Assembly: GCF_000182925.2 (NCBI RefSeq)
Contig: NC_026504.1
Span: 2,666,001 to 2,730,000, forward strand
Source of the DNA: Neurospora crassa OR74A
Taxonomy: Eukaryota > Ascomycota > Sordariomycetes > Sordariales > Sordariaceae
Reading direction: 5' to 3'
Length of the DNA stretch: 64,000 bases
Both the position numbers and the translations under genes were made by a program. How positions within the stretch are numbered: position 1 is the stretch's first letter; the number at the start of each line of letters is the position of its first letter. The notes under the pieces were generated by a model. That model saw only the letters and a program-made list of their open reading frames with translations, made no database searches and was not told the origin of the DNA. This document shows, piece by piece, positions 25,219-36,059 of the stretch.

Positions 25219-26560
25219 TTTGGGAGTTCCAAGTAGTTAGTTGCTTTGGCCACTGGAGCGGTGTCTTTTTATTTTATTTTATTTCTTCCCCTCCCATGAC
25301 CCTTGGATTTATCTTCGACATCTTGCAGACTTCCGGTTTCCAGATATCTCGGTCGCTAAATCATTCATGCCAATGTATTTCCTTAATTTTCCCTTTTCTT
25401 TCGAGCCTCCCTCCTGATGAAGGCGTAAAAGGCTGGGCAAAAGAATCAGGCGAGCTAGAGGGCGCAGTTGCATTTCAATGGATCTTCGAAACGGTTTCGA
25501 AGCCCCCCTGTGGACCGTGAGACGATGGTTAGACCAGGCGGATCGAGTGCCTTAATTGGGCGAATTACGAAAGGAACCCGGGCGGTTTTGCAATGTTGCG
25601 TAACCGCCGACACGAAGCGTTCATGTCATGCTCGGTTTTGGGTCTTTTGCTGGCTCTGTTCTGAGCTTTGGGCCTGGCTTTCGTGATCGCTGACGGGTAT
25701 GAAAGTCAATATTCAACGAAACCGAGAAGGAAAGAATTTAACGAGTCACAGGATCGCAAAATTCCGCGGGCGGCCCAAGCACTCTGAGTTTCAACTCTCC
25801 CTTCGGCAGACATCTTCCGGAGTTGTTGGGACGTTATGTACCCTGCTCCCGTCTCCACTCGGATCTGCTCAACTCAACCCATCAATGACCAAAATCACCA
25901 TCTTCGGCTTCACATTACATGCTAATTCCCCTTTTCTGGGCACGGCAGGGATTAGGAAGCAGCTGAATGCTGCAAGCTGCACCAGCAGAGACTTGGCAAA
26001 ACTGCAGGGTGGTGGGTCAGGGGAGGGAGCCGGACGTGACCGGATATGTAGGGGGTTTTTGAGCCTCTGGCGGACCTGCAGATTCTTCGACATCCAAAGG
26101 ACGAAGATCACGCCGGAGCTGCTTGACAACCTTGACGGCTACGTTTGTTCAAACACCGCCATGGATCTCCTACCCCATTGATCCAGAACCCCTTATTTGA
26201 ACGCAAGTCATCGCGCCAAGTTCCCGTAAGAGTGCACCATGTTTCTCAGTCGTACAAACTAAGACCAAGGGTCCTGGTACCGACTACACACCAACCTTGG
26301 ACTGAATGAAAATTAGCTTGTACATATACTACTAACCAGGGTGGGTGCCTGGGAGTGGTGATCCTTAGTCACTGCGATCGACACATCCAGCTACATACTC
26401 CAGTTAGCCCCGGTTTAGCTTCGACAATCGTTTGTCCGACTACATATTCGGGTTTTGTGATCTCAAAGGGTTTCCGTTCTTTGTCTTTTGTTATCCCGAG
26501 GCATGCATCGGGATTCTTAGACGTAGCTGGCTCCTCAAACGTCTTGTTCTCGCCGGAACA
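25219..26560. other. 1.3-kb intergenic stretch
   Basis: Lies between alg5 and the UPF0658 gene. A 160-codon frame at 25699..26181 has no family likeness and I do not treat it as a gene. Nothing else recognised. Confidence 0.5.
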
Positions 26561-27785
26561 ATGTATGCCCCCGATTCAACATGGACACGCGCATTCCTAG
26601 CCGTCGCTGTCGTCCAAGCCCTGATCGCGTCGTCACTTGAAGCGTGAGTGAGATATACCCTCACGTCCCAACCCCCCCTCGACTAACATGCTCCAGCTAC
26701 GTCCTAATAGCTGTCGAGCGCTGCTTCGAGCCCGCCGTAGTCCAAGTACCCCGCGGCCACACAGTCCCCCTGTTCTTCGCCCTCTTTATCTTCGGCTTTG
26801 TCTATCAGCTCATCTTGGTGTACGACGCGCTGCGCTCGAGCAGCATGATCCAGGTCGCCGGCCTGTGTGTGTACAACCTCTGTCTGCTCGGCTACGCCCT
26901 CTTTCAGCCCAAGGACATCAAAGACGCGCTTGATTCGCTCGCGGGAAGCATAACAGCGGATGGCAAGCCGCTGATAACGCCGGGGACGAATGCTTGGGGG
27001 GACTGCATGCCGGCGTTAGCGGCGCTGGCGCTGGTGGTGGCGGTGGCGACGGGTGTTTTCTGCTTTGTAGCGTGGAAGCTACGGTCCGAGTTTGCTTGGG
27101 TGGTTTATAAGGCTATTAATGCGGATCGGGCTATGAGAAAGCGTATTTTGATCTTACAGGTATGGCTCCCTTCCATGTCACACCACGTTCCATTCGCTTT
27201 CTAATCCATAACGATGGCCTACGCAACCAGTCTTATACGGCTTTTCTCAAGTTCGATCTGTTTTTCTTGCTGGGGTTCTTGCTCCAGAACATGATTAACG
27301 CTTCTGCCAACATGGGCTCACCCGAATTTGGAGTGTCTATTGGCACAATCCCCCTCGTTCTCCTGGTGATCTGGCTTGCGGTGGTCTGTGCCCAGAGCGA
27401 GTACACGGTCGGCACGCTTCTCATTATCGTAAGTCCACTGGATCCATGCCTTTTCACCCATCGCCATTGTTTGTATTCTTCCTTGTCTAACTCGAGCTTT
27501 CTCCAGCTTGCCCAGTTGGCGGCCGCTGGTTTTCTCTGCTACAAGCTTACGACCATCGACCATGAGCTCTACATGTTTAAGACCTTCGCCGCTATCACAC
27601 TGATCATGACGCTTTGCGCCGCCGGAATGGCGGTGCTCTGTCTAGTCAATTTCGGTAAAGGAGTGAAGAACGTTACTGAGTCTCAGCTGAGACAAAAATC
27701 CACGCACAACCTGCCAGATACGGACTACGCATCGTTATCATACCTGTACGGTTATGTACCGCGTAGGTCGCCGCTTGATGCTTAG
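26561..27785 (+). CDS. UPF0658-type Golgi apparatus membrane protein
   Basis: Exons 26561..26643, 26697..27159, 27231..27428 and 27507..27785 give 340 aa. All three introns are GT-AG and join in phase; the third is 78 nt and stop-free, so an unspliced reading would add 26 residues. The protein is almost entirely membrane segments: FLAVAVVQALIASSLEAYV, LFFALFIFGFVYQLILVYDA, AALALVVAVATGVFCFVAW, FDLFFLLGFLLQNMINA and a long run after exon 3, about seven in all. The pattern WTRAFLAVAVVQ...EAYVLIAVE near the N-terminus and the FxKFDLFFxLGF block are what I recall of the fungal UPF0658 family, whose fission yeast member is placed at the Golgi. The molecular function of the family is not known. Confidence 0.8.
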
Positions 27786-28656
27786 ACAAGTAGAGCAACT
27801 CTATCCACTGTCTTATCCTACTTAATATATAATGAGAAATTCCTTTAACATTGCGCAGATGATGGAGGTCTTGTGAGTGCACTTGATGATTTGAAGATGC
27901 AGAGGGAAGGAAAAAAACAAAAGAGGTTTAAAAGGGGTTGAGAAGGGGCATTCATATGCCGCAAGACACAGCTAGAAAAGAAGAAGAAGAAATTCATACC
28001 GCAGTACAGCACCTGGGCTTTGCCAATCGTCACCGACCCAACAACTCGATAAGCGATTGGTAAGACTGTTTGTCAGAGGTGGAAGGATACCTGCTGTATG
28101 AACCGAATTTTTCTTACGTGGTCCAGGTGTTGTACTGTTTTGTTATCTCTTGTAACTTTTCTTTTTCTCCCATTACGCCTTCCTTCGTTCCTTTTTTTCC
28201 CTTCAATTCAATTCGTTATCTCACAATCTCTGTCCGTTGGGGGAAAGATAGATCCATTTTAAGCATCGCCATCCTCACATGGAATCGATATTGTCACACC
28301 GCTAGATTTCACTTTGGCACCATACTTGTACTGACTTCTTGGTATTGATACGGGAAACCTCTGGTTCCCTCTGGTAGAACCCGTGCAGGTTCAAAAAACC
28401 TGTGTGTCCAGCCCATACTGGAGCTGGGCCCGGCCCTGAATTCCAGGCCTTCCTTCCTCTTCGTCTCATCATGGATCATTACTTTAAAAATACAACAGAT
28501 ACAAATGGCTCTTCGCGTCCCATGGCGCCCAGTATCCAGTAGTCGCCTTTCCCCCCCCCCCTTTCTTTCCCGTCAGGTATATTACGATATTGTGTGTGTT
28601 TTTTTCCTCCCTGAGTTGCTCATAATCCCGCTTCAATATGACTCCTCTTGTGCAAC
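27786..28656. other. convergent 3' region between the UPF0658 and MFS genes
   Basis: About 0.87 kb between tail-to-tail stop codons. T/C-rich with a C-run near 28552; no gene seen. Confidence 0.6.
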
Positions 28657-30462
28657 TTAAACACGCTCGCTATGAAAAGACTGCTCAATTCCGTGCGGTT
28701 CGCTTTCGCTCTTCTTCGCAGGGCCATCTGAAGAGTCCATGTCGGCGAGAATGTCGCCATGCTGGCGATAAGCACGTTCCATGGCCCAGTGGAATGGGCT
28801 GTCCGTTGAAAAGAGGACGTCGATCGATTCCAATGAGCGGTTGGCCGTCTCCGGGTAAACTGTTGAGTGAATCAAGTTAGCGCGACTGGAGAGTCATATA
28901 ACGATATAGGGAAGGAGATGGGAGAATAGGGAGTTGACATACAGAGGTACACAATGGGAATCCAAAGAAGGTTGAGTCCCGCAAAGAGGAAGTAGGTCCT
29001 GTTCTCGAGGTGTCTGAACATGATGGGGTTGACCAGCACGGTCCAACCAACACCAATAGCCCACCCCGTGATACCGAAGCCGTTGCCCTGGGCACGCATG
29101 TCCGAGGACCAGATCTCGGTAGGGATCAGGAACGCAACAGTACCCCAGGTTGCGGCGTAGCAGATGTTGAAGAGAAACAGCATGGTGACAGCAGCAGGAG
29201 CAAAGGATGAAGAGCGCTCCGGGTGTGCCCTTGCGCCTTCGTAGACACAGGCGGCAACGAGGTTGACAACGAACAAGGCGAATGATCCGCCCATGAGGCA
29301 CTTGCGGCGACCAAGGCGGTCCACGATCTGGGCGCTGATGATGGTTCCAACAATACCGACGGTGCTAAGGCCACCGGTCAGGCCGTTCTGGGTAAGACGG
29401 TCGTAACCGGCGGCTGAGAGGAGAACAGGGGCATAAGCCGTCACTGCTGTGATACCGGTCCATGAACCCATGATCTGCAAGAGCATGCACAACCACGCCC
29501 TGCGGCCAAGATGAGAACCGGGTTTGCCGCCTTGTCCAGCTAGGATCTGGGCGAATTGAATGGGTGAGCTCTTCTGGCTCGTCTTCGCAACAGCGGCAAT
29601 CTCCTGGAACTCCATCTCGACAGCAGTGGCATCGTGAGTTCCTCGCACATGCTCCAGGACCTCTCTTGCGTCATCGAGCCGGCCAACTGAGGCTAGGTAT
29701 CGAGGGCTGTCGGGCAGAAGCTTGATTCCGAGGACAAGGAGGATGGCAGGGAAGCACTGGAAAGCAAGCAGGAAGCGCCATTGAACGTCCGAGTATCCGT
29801 TGTCGAGGAAGGACATGCCAAAGTAGATCCAGTACGCGACTGCGATGCCGAGGTAGTTGGCGATGAAGACGTAGCCGAGGAAGCCGCCTCTGTGTGATGC
29901 TGTTGAGGTTTCGGAGACGAGAACGGGGGTGATGCCGGTAAGGGCGCCGGTGCCGAGACCGGTCACGACACGGGCCACGATCATGAAGTCGCTCGACTGA
30001 GTCGCCGCCTGCAGCACACCGCCGATGAGGGAGAGGACGGCTCCGATGAAGAGACTAATGTAATACCATCAAGAAGTCATTAGCTATCAGATCACTTCTT
30101 CAAAACCAAAAAAAAAGGGGGCAGTATCTTCTAAGATGTAGTAGGTAGGTAAGTAGGTAGGGAGGTAGGAGCACATACCCGTTAATTCGCCCAATCCTAT
30201 CCGCAAGCCATCCTCCGGCAAAGCAACCAAAGATACATCCGACGTAGTAGACTGATACAATACCACCCTGGTGAACTTCGTCCGTTACTGTGCCATCAGG
30301 CAAGCCGATACCAACCTCGGTGACATAACGTGGAGAGGCATTAACACCTCCCATCACACCTTGATCATAACCTTCAAAGAAGATACTGATGAGGGAGAAG
30401 GTCTGGATGGCGAGATTGAGCTGGGTAGGCGACAGCCTCTTCCAGAGAGTGGTGTAACCCAT
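28657..30462 (-). CDS. MFS sugar transporter (sugar porter family)
   Basis: Exons on the minus strand: 30462..30179, 30054..28943, 28859..28657; 532 aa. Introns are GTATGT...TTAG and GTATGT...ACAG and join in phase. It begins MGYTTLWKRL; a longer frame exists upstream but has no ATG. Sugar-porter hallmarks are FFEGYDQGVMGGVN in TM1, GGWLADRIGR after TM2, RVVTGLGTGAL in TM4, LLPDSPRYL after TM6, QIMGSWTGITAVTAYAPVLL in TM7, DRLGRRKC in the second half, and FYPETANRSLE after TM12. The last corresponds to the family PETK/G-xxLE signature and is created by the last splice. It should import a hexose-like solute by proton symport; the substrate cannot be read from sequence. It is divergent from the anhydrosugar kinase gene across a 1.0-kb promoter, which makes an anhydrosugar a reasonable candidate. 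Confidence 0.92.
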
Positions 30463-31089
30463 GATGATGGTGGTGATGGTGGTGCAACGATAATGCAAAA
30501 CGTGGATGGATGGATAGAGAAAAAAAAAAAACGTTGCTTATGGATATAATCCACACGATCGCGATTCGAACCAGTGGGTGGGCTATCGAGGCTCCTTTAT
30601 GTATGAAACTCGCAAGAAAATTGCTTACTTAGGATACCCTACCTACGTTACGATTCACGCAGTCGAGTGTCAACATCACACCTCTGCCGGCACATACATA
30701 CACACAACTTCCAAGTTAGCGCGGTACCGCCACCTTACGATATTGAGGGGGTTGGACGTAGGCAAAGTCTAGCAAGGTAAACCATTTTTTTGTGAGAAAA
30801 GCAAAGCTATCGCCACTTTTGGCATTCCCCGTACTAACATTCTGAATGCCGAAGGAGGCGAACACCCAAGAACCCGGCAGGATGGAAGGGCCCGGTTAGG
30901 TTGCATGATCCTAGTTCCCCAGATCAACGTCTCACGCTTCCCCGGTGGAGTCCCCGCATTTTCCAAGATTCCGGCCATCCCCAGAAACTGGGGAGAAGCC
31001 ACTTTGTGGAGGTGTGGATGAAGAGTGTCTGGTGATCTTTTTCCGCTCTTTGTCGACTTGAGTCGTGAGAGGTTGCCAAGACCCCATAC

Positions 31090-31100
31090 CCGCTTAACCG
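31090..31100 (-). promoter_or_regulatory. candidate zinc-cluster binding site, copy 1
   Basis: CCGCTTAACCG on the plus strand, CGGTTAAGCGG on the minus strand: two CGG triplets in direct orientation spaced by five bases. Identical to copy 3. Confidence 0.45.
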
Positions 31101-31113
31101 TCACACCGTGTAG

Positions 31114-31124
31114 CCGTTTAAGCG
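31114..31124 (+). promoter_or_regulatory. candidate zinc-cluster binding site, inverted variant
   Basis: CCGTTTAAGCG, close to the same core in the opposite orientation, with only one intact CGG/CCG triplet. Confidence 0.35.
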
Positions 31125-31144
31125 TGCCCCGGCAGTGCTCTTCA

Positions 31145-31155
31145 CCGCTTAACCG
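31145..31155 (-). promoter_or_regulatory. candidate zinc-cluster binding site, copy 3
   Basis: Exact repeat of the 11-bp motif at 31090, 55 bp further on. It lies 326 bp upstream of the kinase start codon. Confidence 0.45.
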
Positions 31156-31481
31156 CTCGACCAGTCCACCATGACTAGCAAAGTGTGTGATGTCGATGAC
31201 CCGAAACCAAGGATCTTGGCGAACCTCGCGAATGGGGCCCCGGCTCGGCCAAGGGATATGGGGTGTAAGTGGCCGGTTAAAAGGAAGGCTGAGATGGCCA
31301 TATGCTCTGGCTGTCCGGATACGCGGCCTAGCGAATCATGCTGGACAGCTGACCTGACGGTGAACTCATGCTCCTACTTGCCTCCCTAGAGAATTGAAAT
31401 AGAACTCGCTGCTCTTCGGTCGACTTTGACATTATCACTTGTTGAACATCATCATCATTATCATCAACAATAGCATCAACA

Positions 31482-32897
31482 ATGGCAACAAATGGAGTCA
31501 ACGGCCATGCTGCCGTCAATGGAGGCAGCCCTTCAAGCTCGCAACCGCTTGATCTCGTCGTATTGGGAATGAACAGCGGCACATCGATGGTGAGTGATGA
31601 CTACCTACACTGAAACTCACTAGATGTCTTATCGACCATGGAAAACTAATGGTGATATCAGGATGGTATTGATTGTGCCTTGTGCCACTTCAGGCAAGAA
31701 ACACCAGACTCACCCATGCACTTCTCCCTTCTCAAGTACGGAGAGGCTCCCATGGATCTGGACTTGAAGAAGCGTGTTCTGTCCATTATCAAGCACGATC
31801 GGACATCTGCTTCCGAACTCTCAGAGGTCAACGTCCACCTTGGCGAGACCTTTGCCGCTGCCGCCATTCAGTTCTGCCAGGAGAACGACGTGGACATCAA
31901 GAGTCTCGATGCCATCGGCTCCCACGGTCAGACGATCTGGCTGGCCAGCATGCCGGACGAGGGCATCCCCAGGTCTGCTCTGACCATGGCCGAGGGTACC
32001 TTCATGGCCTCGCGGACAGGAGTCACCACCGTGACCGACTTCCGTGTCTCCGACCAGGCCGCCGGCAGGCAGGGAGCGCCGTTGATTGCCTTCTTCGACG
32101 CCCTGCTGCTTCATCACCCTGGCAAGCTGCGGGCGTGCCAGAACATTGGTGGAATCGCCAACGTATGCTTCATCCCCCCAGAGGGCCCAGAGCACGCCTA
32201 CGACTTCGACACGGGCCCGGGCAATGCCCTGATCGACGCTGTGGTTCGCCATTACACCAACGGAGAGCAGGAGTACGACAGAGACGGCGAAATGGGCAAG
32301 AGGGGAAAGATCAACCAGGACATGGTTGACCGATTCATGGAGAGGATACCCTACTTCAGCTGGGACCCGCCCAAGACAACCGGCCGTGAGGTCTTCCGCG
32401 ATACTCTGGCCGACGACCTGATCAAGGAGGGTGCCGAGCTGGGTATGTCGGCGGATGACGTTGTTGCTACCGTCACCAGAATCACTTCCCAAGCCATCGT
32501 GGATCACTGGCGCCGCTATGCGCCCAAGGACCGCCCAGTTGACGAGGTCTTCATGTGCGGCGGTGGCGCATACAACCCTAACATTACCGACTACATGAAG
32601 GAGCAGTTCCCGCAGGTCAAGATGTTCATGCTGGACGCTGCCGGTATTCCGGGTGGTGCTAAGGAGGCGGTCACGTTCGCGTGGCAGGGTATGGAGGCTA
32701 TTGTTGGACGAAGCATCCCCGTCCCAGACAGGGTTGAGACGCGCCGGCCCTATGTCCTTGGCAAAGTGAACCCGGGAGAGAACTACCGGACGGTGATGAC
32801 GAAAGGCATGTTGTTCGGTGCGGGACGGGCAAAGCTGGATCACGTGAAGGAGATGGTGAACTACGTGGATGGTAAAGTGTTTAATAATAAGTGGTAA
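31482..32897 (+). CDS. 1,6-anhydrosugar kinase (levoglucosan kinase / AnmK family)
   Basis: Exons 31482..31589 and 31662..32897 (intron GTGAGT...ATCAG, phase 0) give 447 aa. The intron interrupts the ATP-binding signature between GMNSGTSM and DGIDCA. AnmK-family kinases open the 1,6-anhydro ring and phosphorylate O6 in one step. In bacteria the substrate is anhydro-N-acetylmuramic acid; in the yeast Lipomyces starkeyi the relative LGK (439 aa) converts levoglucosan to glucose 6-phosphate. Visible motifs are [51 protein letters not shown] (Asp about 219 corresponds to the catalytic base region) and [10 protein letters not shown] for ATP. Length and eukaryotic context favour the LGK-type function, because fungi have no muropeptide recycling, but the substrate is inferred. 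It is divergent from an MFS sugar transporter and tail-to-tail (121 bp) with a Zn2Cys6 regulator. Confidence 0.92.
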
Positions 32898-33018
32898 ATG
32901 TTAATAGGAAACAAAAAAAAATAAGAAAAATCTTCTAGTTGTCAGACATCTTTGCATCCCCCCTCCCCCTTGACGCCCACTACACACCTGTTGCCGGAAG
33001 CCGTTTCAATGAACATGC

Positions 33019-35091
33019 TCAGAAAGACAAATAACTGTTTGACATGGCAAACGGCCAAGTCCAGTCTTGCAGCAGCTCGTCAGGAAGTTGGAATTGGCCC
33101 GATAAGTCTGGGAGTGCCGCCCCGTCCCAACTGCTACTCTTGTTGTTGTTCGATGTGCCCTCTCGAAAAGCGGAAGCAGGGATATCCGCGGCCTGTTGTG
33201 CTTGGATGGCTCGCCCACCACCTCGGGAGACTATGTACTCTTCAATGCGCGCAACAAGACTTCGAAGCCTCTGTCCAGCCCCGCCACTTCGGTGAAGGCA
33301 CGCTTCCAAACTTTCCAGCAGCACGGCCATGGAGAGGAGCAGGTCCCGTACGACGCAGCATGAGCTTTCTGATAGCGGTCCTTCCATGACCGACCCCAGA
33401 ATGGTGCCGATCCCGCCAATGTGGTATATCAAAGGCGCGCTAATTGCTCTCAGGTGTGGTTTGGGTACTTGGTGGAAAGTCGCCAATATGTCACTTACGA
33501 CGGAGCACTTCCTTTCCGCATCAGGGTCAGACTCAAGCGAAAGGGAGATCATCTTCAGGAGAGCCATGGTCGCTTGGATGTTGGCGGCTTGAAATCCATA
33601 GACATCTTGGGCTGGATCGCCAGTAGCCGGTTGGAGCTGCTTGAAAATGGGCGGCAAGGCCAAGTACAGCTCGTTGACGCGATCCTGGCTGGACACGTTG
33701 AGGGTTGGGGTCGATACAGATTCCCCTGCCACCAAGTGGAATCTTGACGACCGAGTTCGCAACCTGCTCAAGTTATGCTCCAAGATACGGTATAGATCCG
33801 TGGTAAAGTTCCACCCGACTATCCAATGTGCTCTCTCCAAAGGCGCGCTTTCAGCTTCGTTACAGTTCCTGCCAGTAGGATACTCGACTTTCGCATGGCT
33901 TTCTTGAAAATGGATGCAGCCATCCCAGACGATGGACGAGTAGATATCGAGCGTGTAGAACGACCAATACTACATCGGTCAGTACAGAGAATACGACAGA
34001 GAGTGAAGCAATCAGGAAGCGCTCCGCGGCGCAGTGACACATACCAATCTACGACGCTCTTCCCTCTCCGTGGGATGTAATCCAGTCGGCCAGTTGGATT
34101 CGTCGTGCCACTGGTTGATGGCAAGCATGGTGAAATAGTGGCCGATGTACATCTGCATTGCGCCGATCCTGGCGTCTTGGAGGCTTGCGAGCGCCAACAG
34201 CGCAATGCCTCTAAGGTAGTCAAAGTCCTGAGATTGAAGAAGGTCTTTGGGAAGTGCTTCTTCTGCGGCGGCAAAGAACATTTGTGCTGGTATTATTCCC
34301 ACCACATCCTGGCCACCACTTGGCGCACCGTCCCTCACTCGAGCTGAAGCAAGCGCACAAGCCGCCATCACAGAACAGAAGAATGCACGGCTGCGACAGT
34401 GTTCCAGCATTTCAAGCCTCTGCTCGAGCCTGACGGGGTCAAAATAGGGAAAACTAGACTTGCGCATATCAGAAAAGGTATTCAAATGTTCTTTAATTTT
34501 TTTTTTAATTTAATTTTTTTTTGCTTTTTCTTGCAAAGTGACGTCAGACAAGGGAGGATGGGACTCACATCGGGTAAACGGTCTTGTGGTAGACAGAAAG
34601 CAGCTTCTTGATGGCTGAGGTGGAAGTTCGGGCAAAGCCTTGCCATGCTGGGCTCAGAGGCTCACTCCGACGCTCACTTGCAGCGGAACTGCTTGCGTCG
34701 GCCAAGTCTAGAGGCTGGTCATCGCCGACCTGGGGTGGCTGCGTAGTCGATGGAAGCGCACCAAGCTCTTCAGGATGAACCCGTCGAGCGTTGCTGGCGA
34801 TATTTTGGCCAGCATCTGAACGATCACCTGGTCCTGCCGCGTTCTTTGGAGAGCCTCGGCCACGCCTCAAGGGCCGGAGATAGGTGCATGAGATGTCGAA
34901 TTCGACACAGTTTTGACAGCGACTCGGGTCTAGCAGATTCTCCTGGCATTTGATCCGGCGTTTATGGCAAAAATCACCTGAGAATATGTCAGCCGGATTG
35001 CGCAAATCTCCTTGTCCGTCTTCAGTCTGCCAGCTGCCTTACATGCCCTCGAATTCCGCAGCAGTCGGCGGGGTCTGGGAGGTGCTGGCAT
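33019..35091 (-). CDS. Zn2Cys6 transcription factor with fungal-specific regulatory domain
   Basis: Exons on the minus strand: 35091..35043, 34977..34569, 34453..34045, 33969..33019; 605 aa. All three introns are GT-AG (65, 115 and 75 nt) and join in phase. The zinc cluster is CX2CX6CX9CX2CX6C from about residue 17, assembled across splice 1 (RNSRACDFCHKRRIKC, then CQNCVEFDISC), followed by a basic linker LRPLRRGRG. The second splice gives the hydrophobic motif VYPIFPYFDP. The third gives ERRRLYWSFYTLDIYSSIVW, the characteristic core of the fungal-specific middle homology region. The ATG of MPAPPRPRR was chosen as it places the zinc cluster at the very N-terminus; an upstream in-frame ATG at 35169 is possible. 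Position beside the kinase and transporter suggests a pathway-specific regulator, by inference only. Confidence 0.9.
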
Positions 35092-36059
35092 CTGATTGAG
35101 GTCGGAGGCCCGGATTCCTACTGTACAAGCATGGTATAGATATCGCGATAGATGATAACGAGCAAACATACATTATCGACCCCAAACAGGCAGGGCCTTG
35201 TGATGATATGATTGCTGTGTTGTGCTTCCAAGACTTTACGTAATCAAAAACAGTGCTTGGTCACTTGTAGGTCGGTCTAGAACCTGCCGATCCAGGGGGT
35301 GCGAGCGCTGTACAACTGAATCGCACTCTGGGAAATCCCACTTTCCCATAACAATCAAATGTTCGGAGGTCGACTTTTGAAAACTTCGATCCCTCTCATC
35401 TGATTCTATCTTCAGCAACCCGATGATCGTCTTCCCTTTGGACCGAGCCAAGCCCAAAATAAGACAGTGAGTAGGCGTCCACGAATCCACATCTCCAGAA
35501 AGTCCACCTTTTCCGGCCCCTATTCCTGTTCCCGCGGGCCATAAGGCCGATCAAGAGCCTATATGTGTAGCGTATGCAGTCCAATACCGATTTGATTGTT
35601 AGCTCGAGACTAGGTATGGGGCAACTTCCCTAAGCGTTTTCATGCGGTGAATATATGATTTTTCCCAAAATAAAGCAAACTATATTGGATCTTGTTAATA
35701 CCTTTCACACCCATATCTAGCCATTCATTCATTCTTTGAGAGGTTTAGGAGAATTTAGAAGATATTTCGTCTAGTATACTAGGAGTGAGAATCTAGCTCT
35801 ACAGGTACCAAATTAACAAACAAACCAGCACTAGATTGCACACTATGGTACTCGCGCCATACCCCACTCTTTCATGGGGGCTCGTCAGACTCGCACCCTG
35901 TCAAATCGCCGCGGCTCTGCAGACACTTTTACGCCCACGACGAACTTAGACCGAAACATGTACGCTCTTGAAAATAAAAATTTGCGGAGCAGACTATGGA
36001 AAAACAGCTAGACAGGTACTGGCCAACCTCCTCAAGGGGTAGAGGTGTAAAAAGCGCCC
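35092..36059. other. intergenic stretch between the regulator and the ABC transporter
   Basis: Roughly 1 kb. It holds the promoter of the zinc-cluster gene on the right of its start and the 3' end of the ABC transporter transcript. No gene recognised. Confidence 0.5.

Larger units (their letters stand above)
30463..31481. promoter_or_regulatory. divergent promoter of the MFS transporter and anhydrosugar kinase genes
   Basis: 1.0-kb region between two divergent start codons. Three related 11-bp motifs lie at 31090, 31114 and 31145, annotated separately. Weaker CGGTTA half-sites occur near 30893 and 31273. No coding sequence is seen in it. Confidence 0.6.

Noticed and set aside
30556-30575. 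second B-box-like sequence (GGTTCGAATCG on the minus strand)
   Set aside because: T-stem pairing fails at the second base pair and no cloverleaf can be drawn.
31821-32843. 340-codon open frame on the minus strand opposite the anhydrosugar kinase
   Set aside because: It lies wholly antisense to a convincing gene with GC-rich third positions, which leaves the opposite strand free of stops. Its translation resembles no family.
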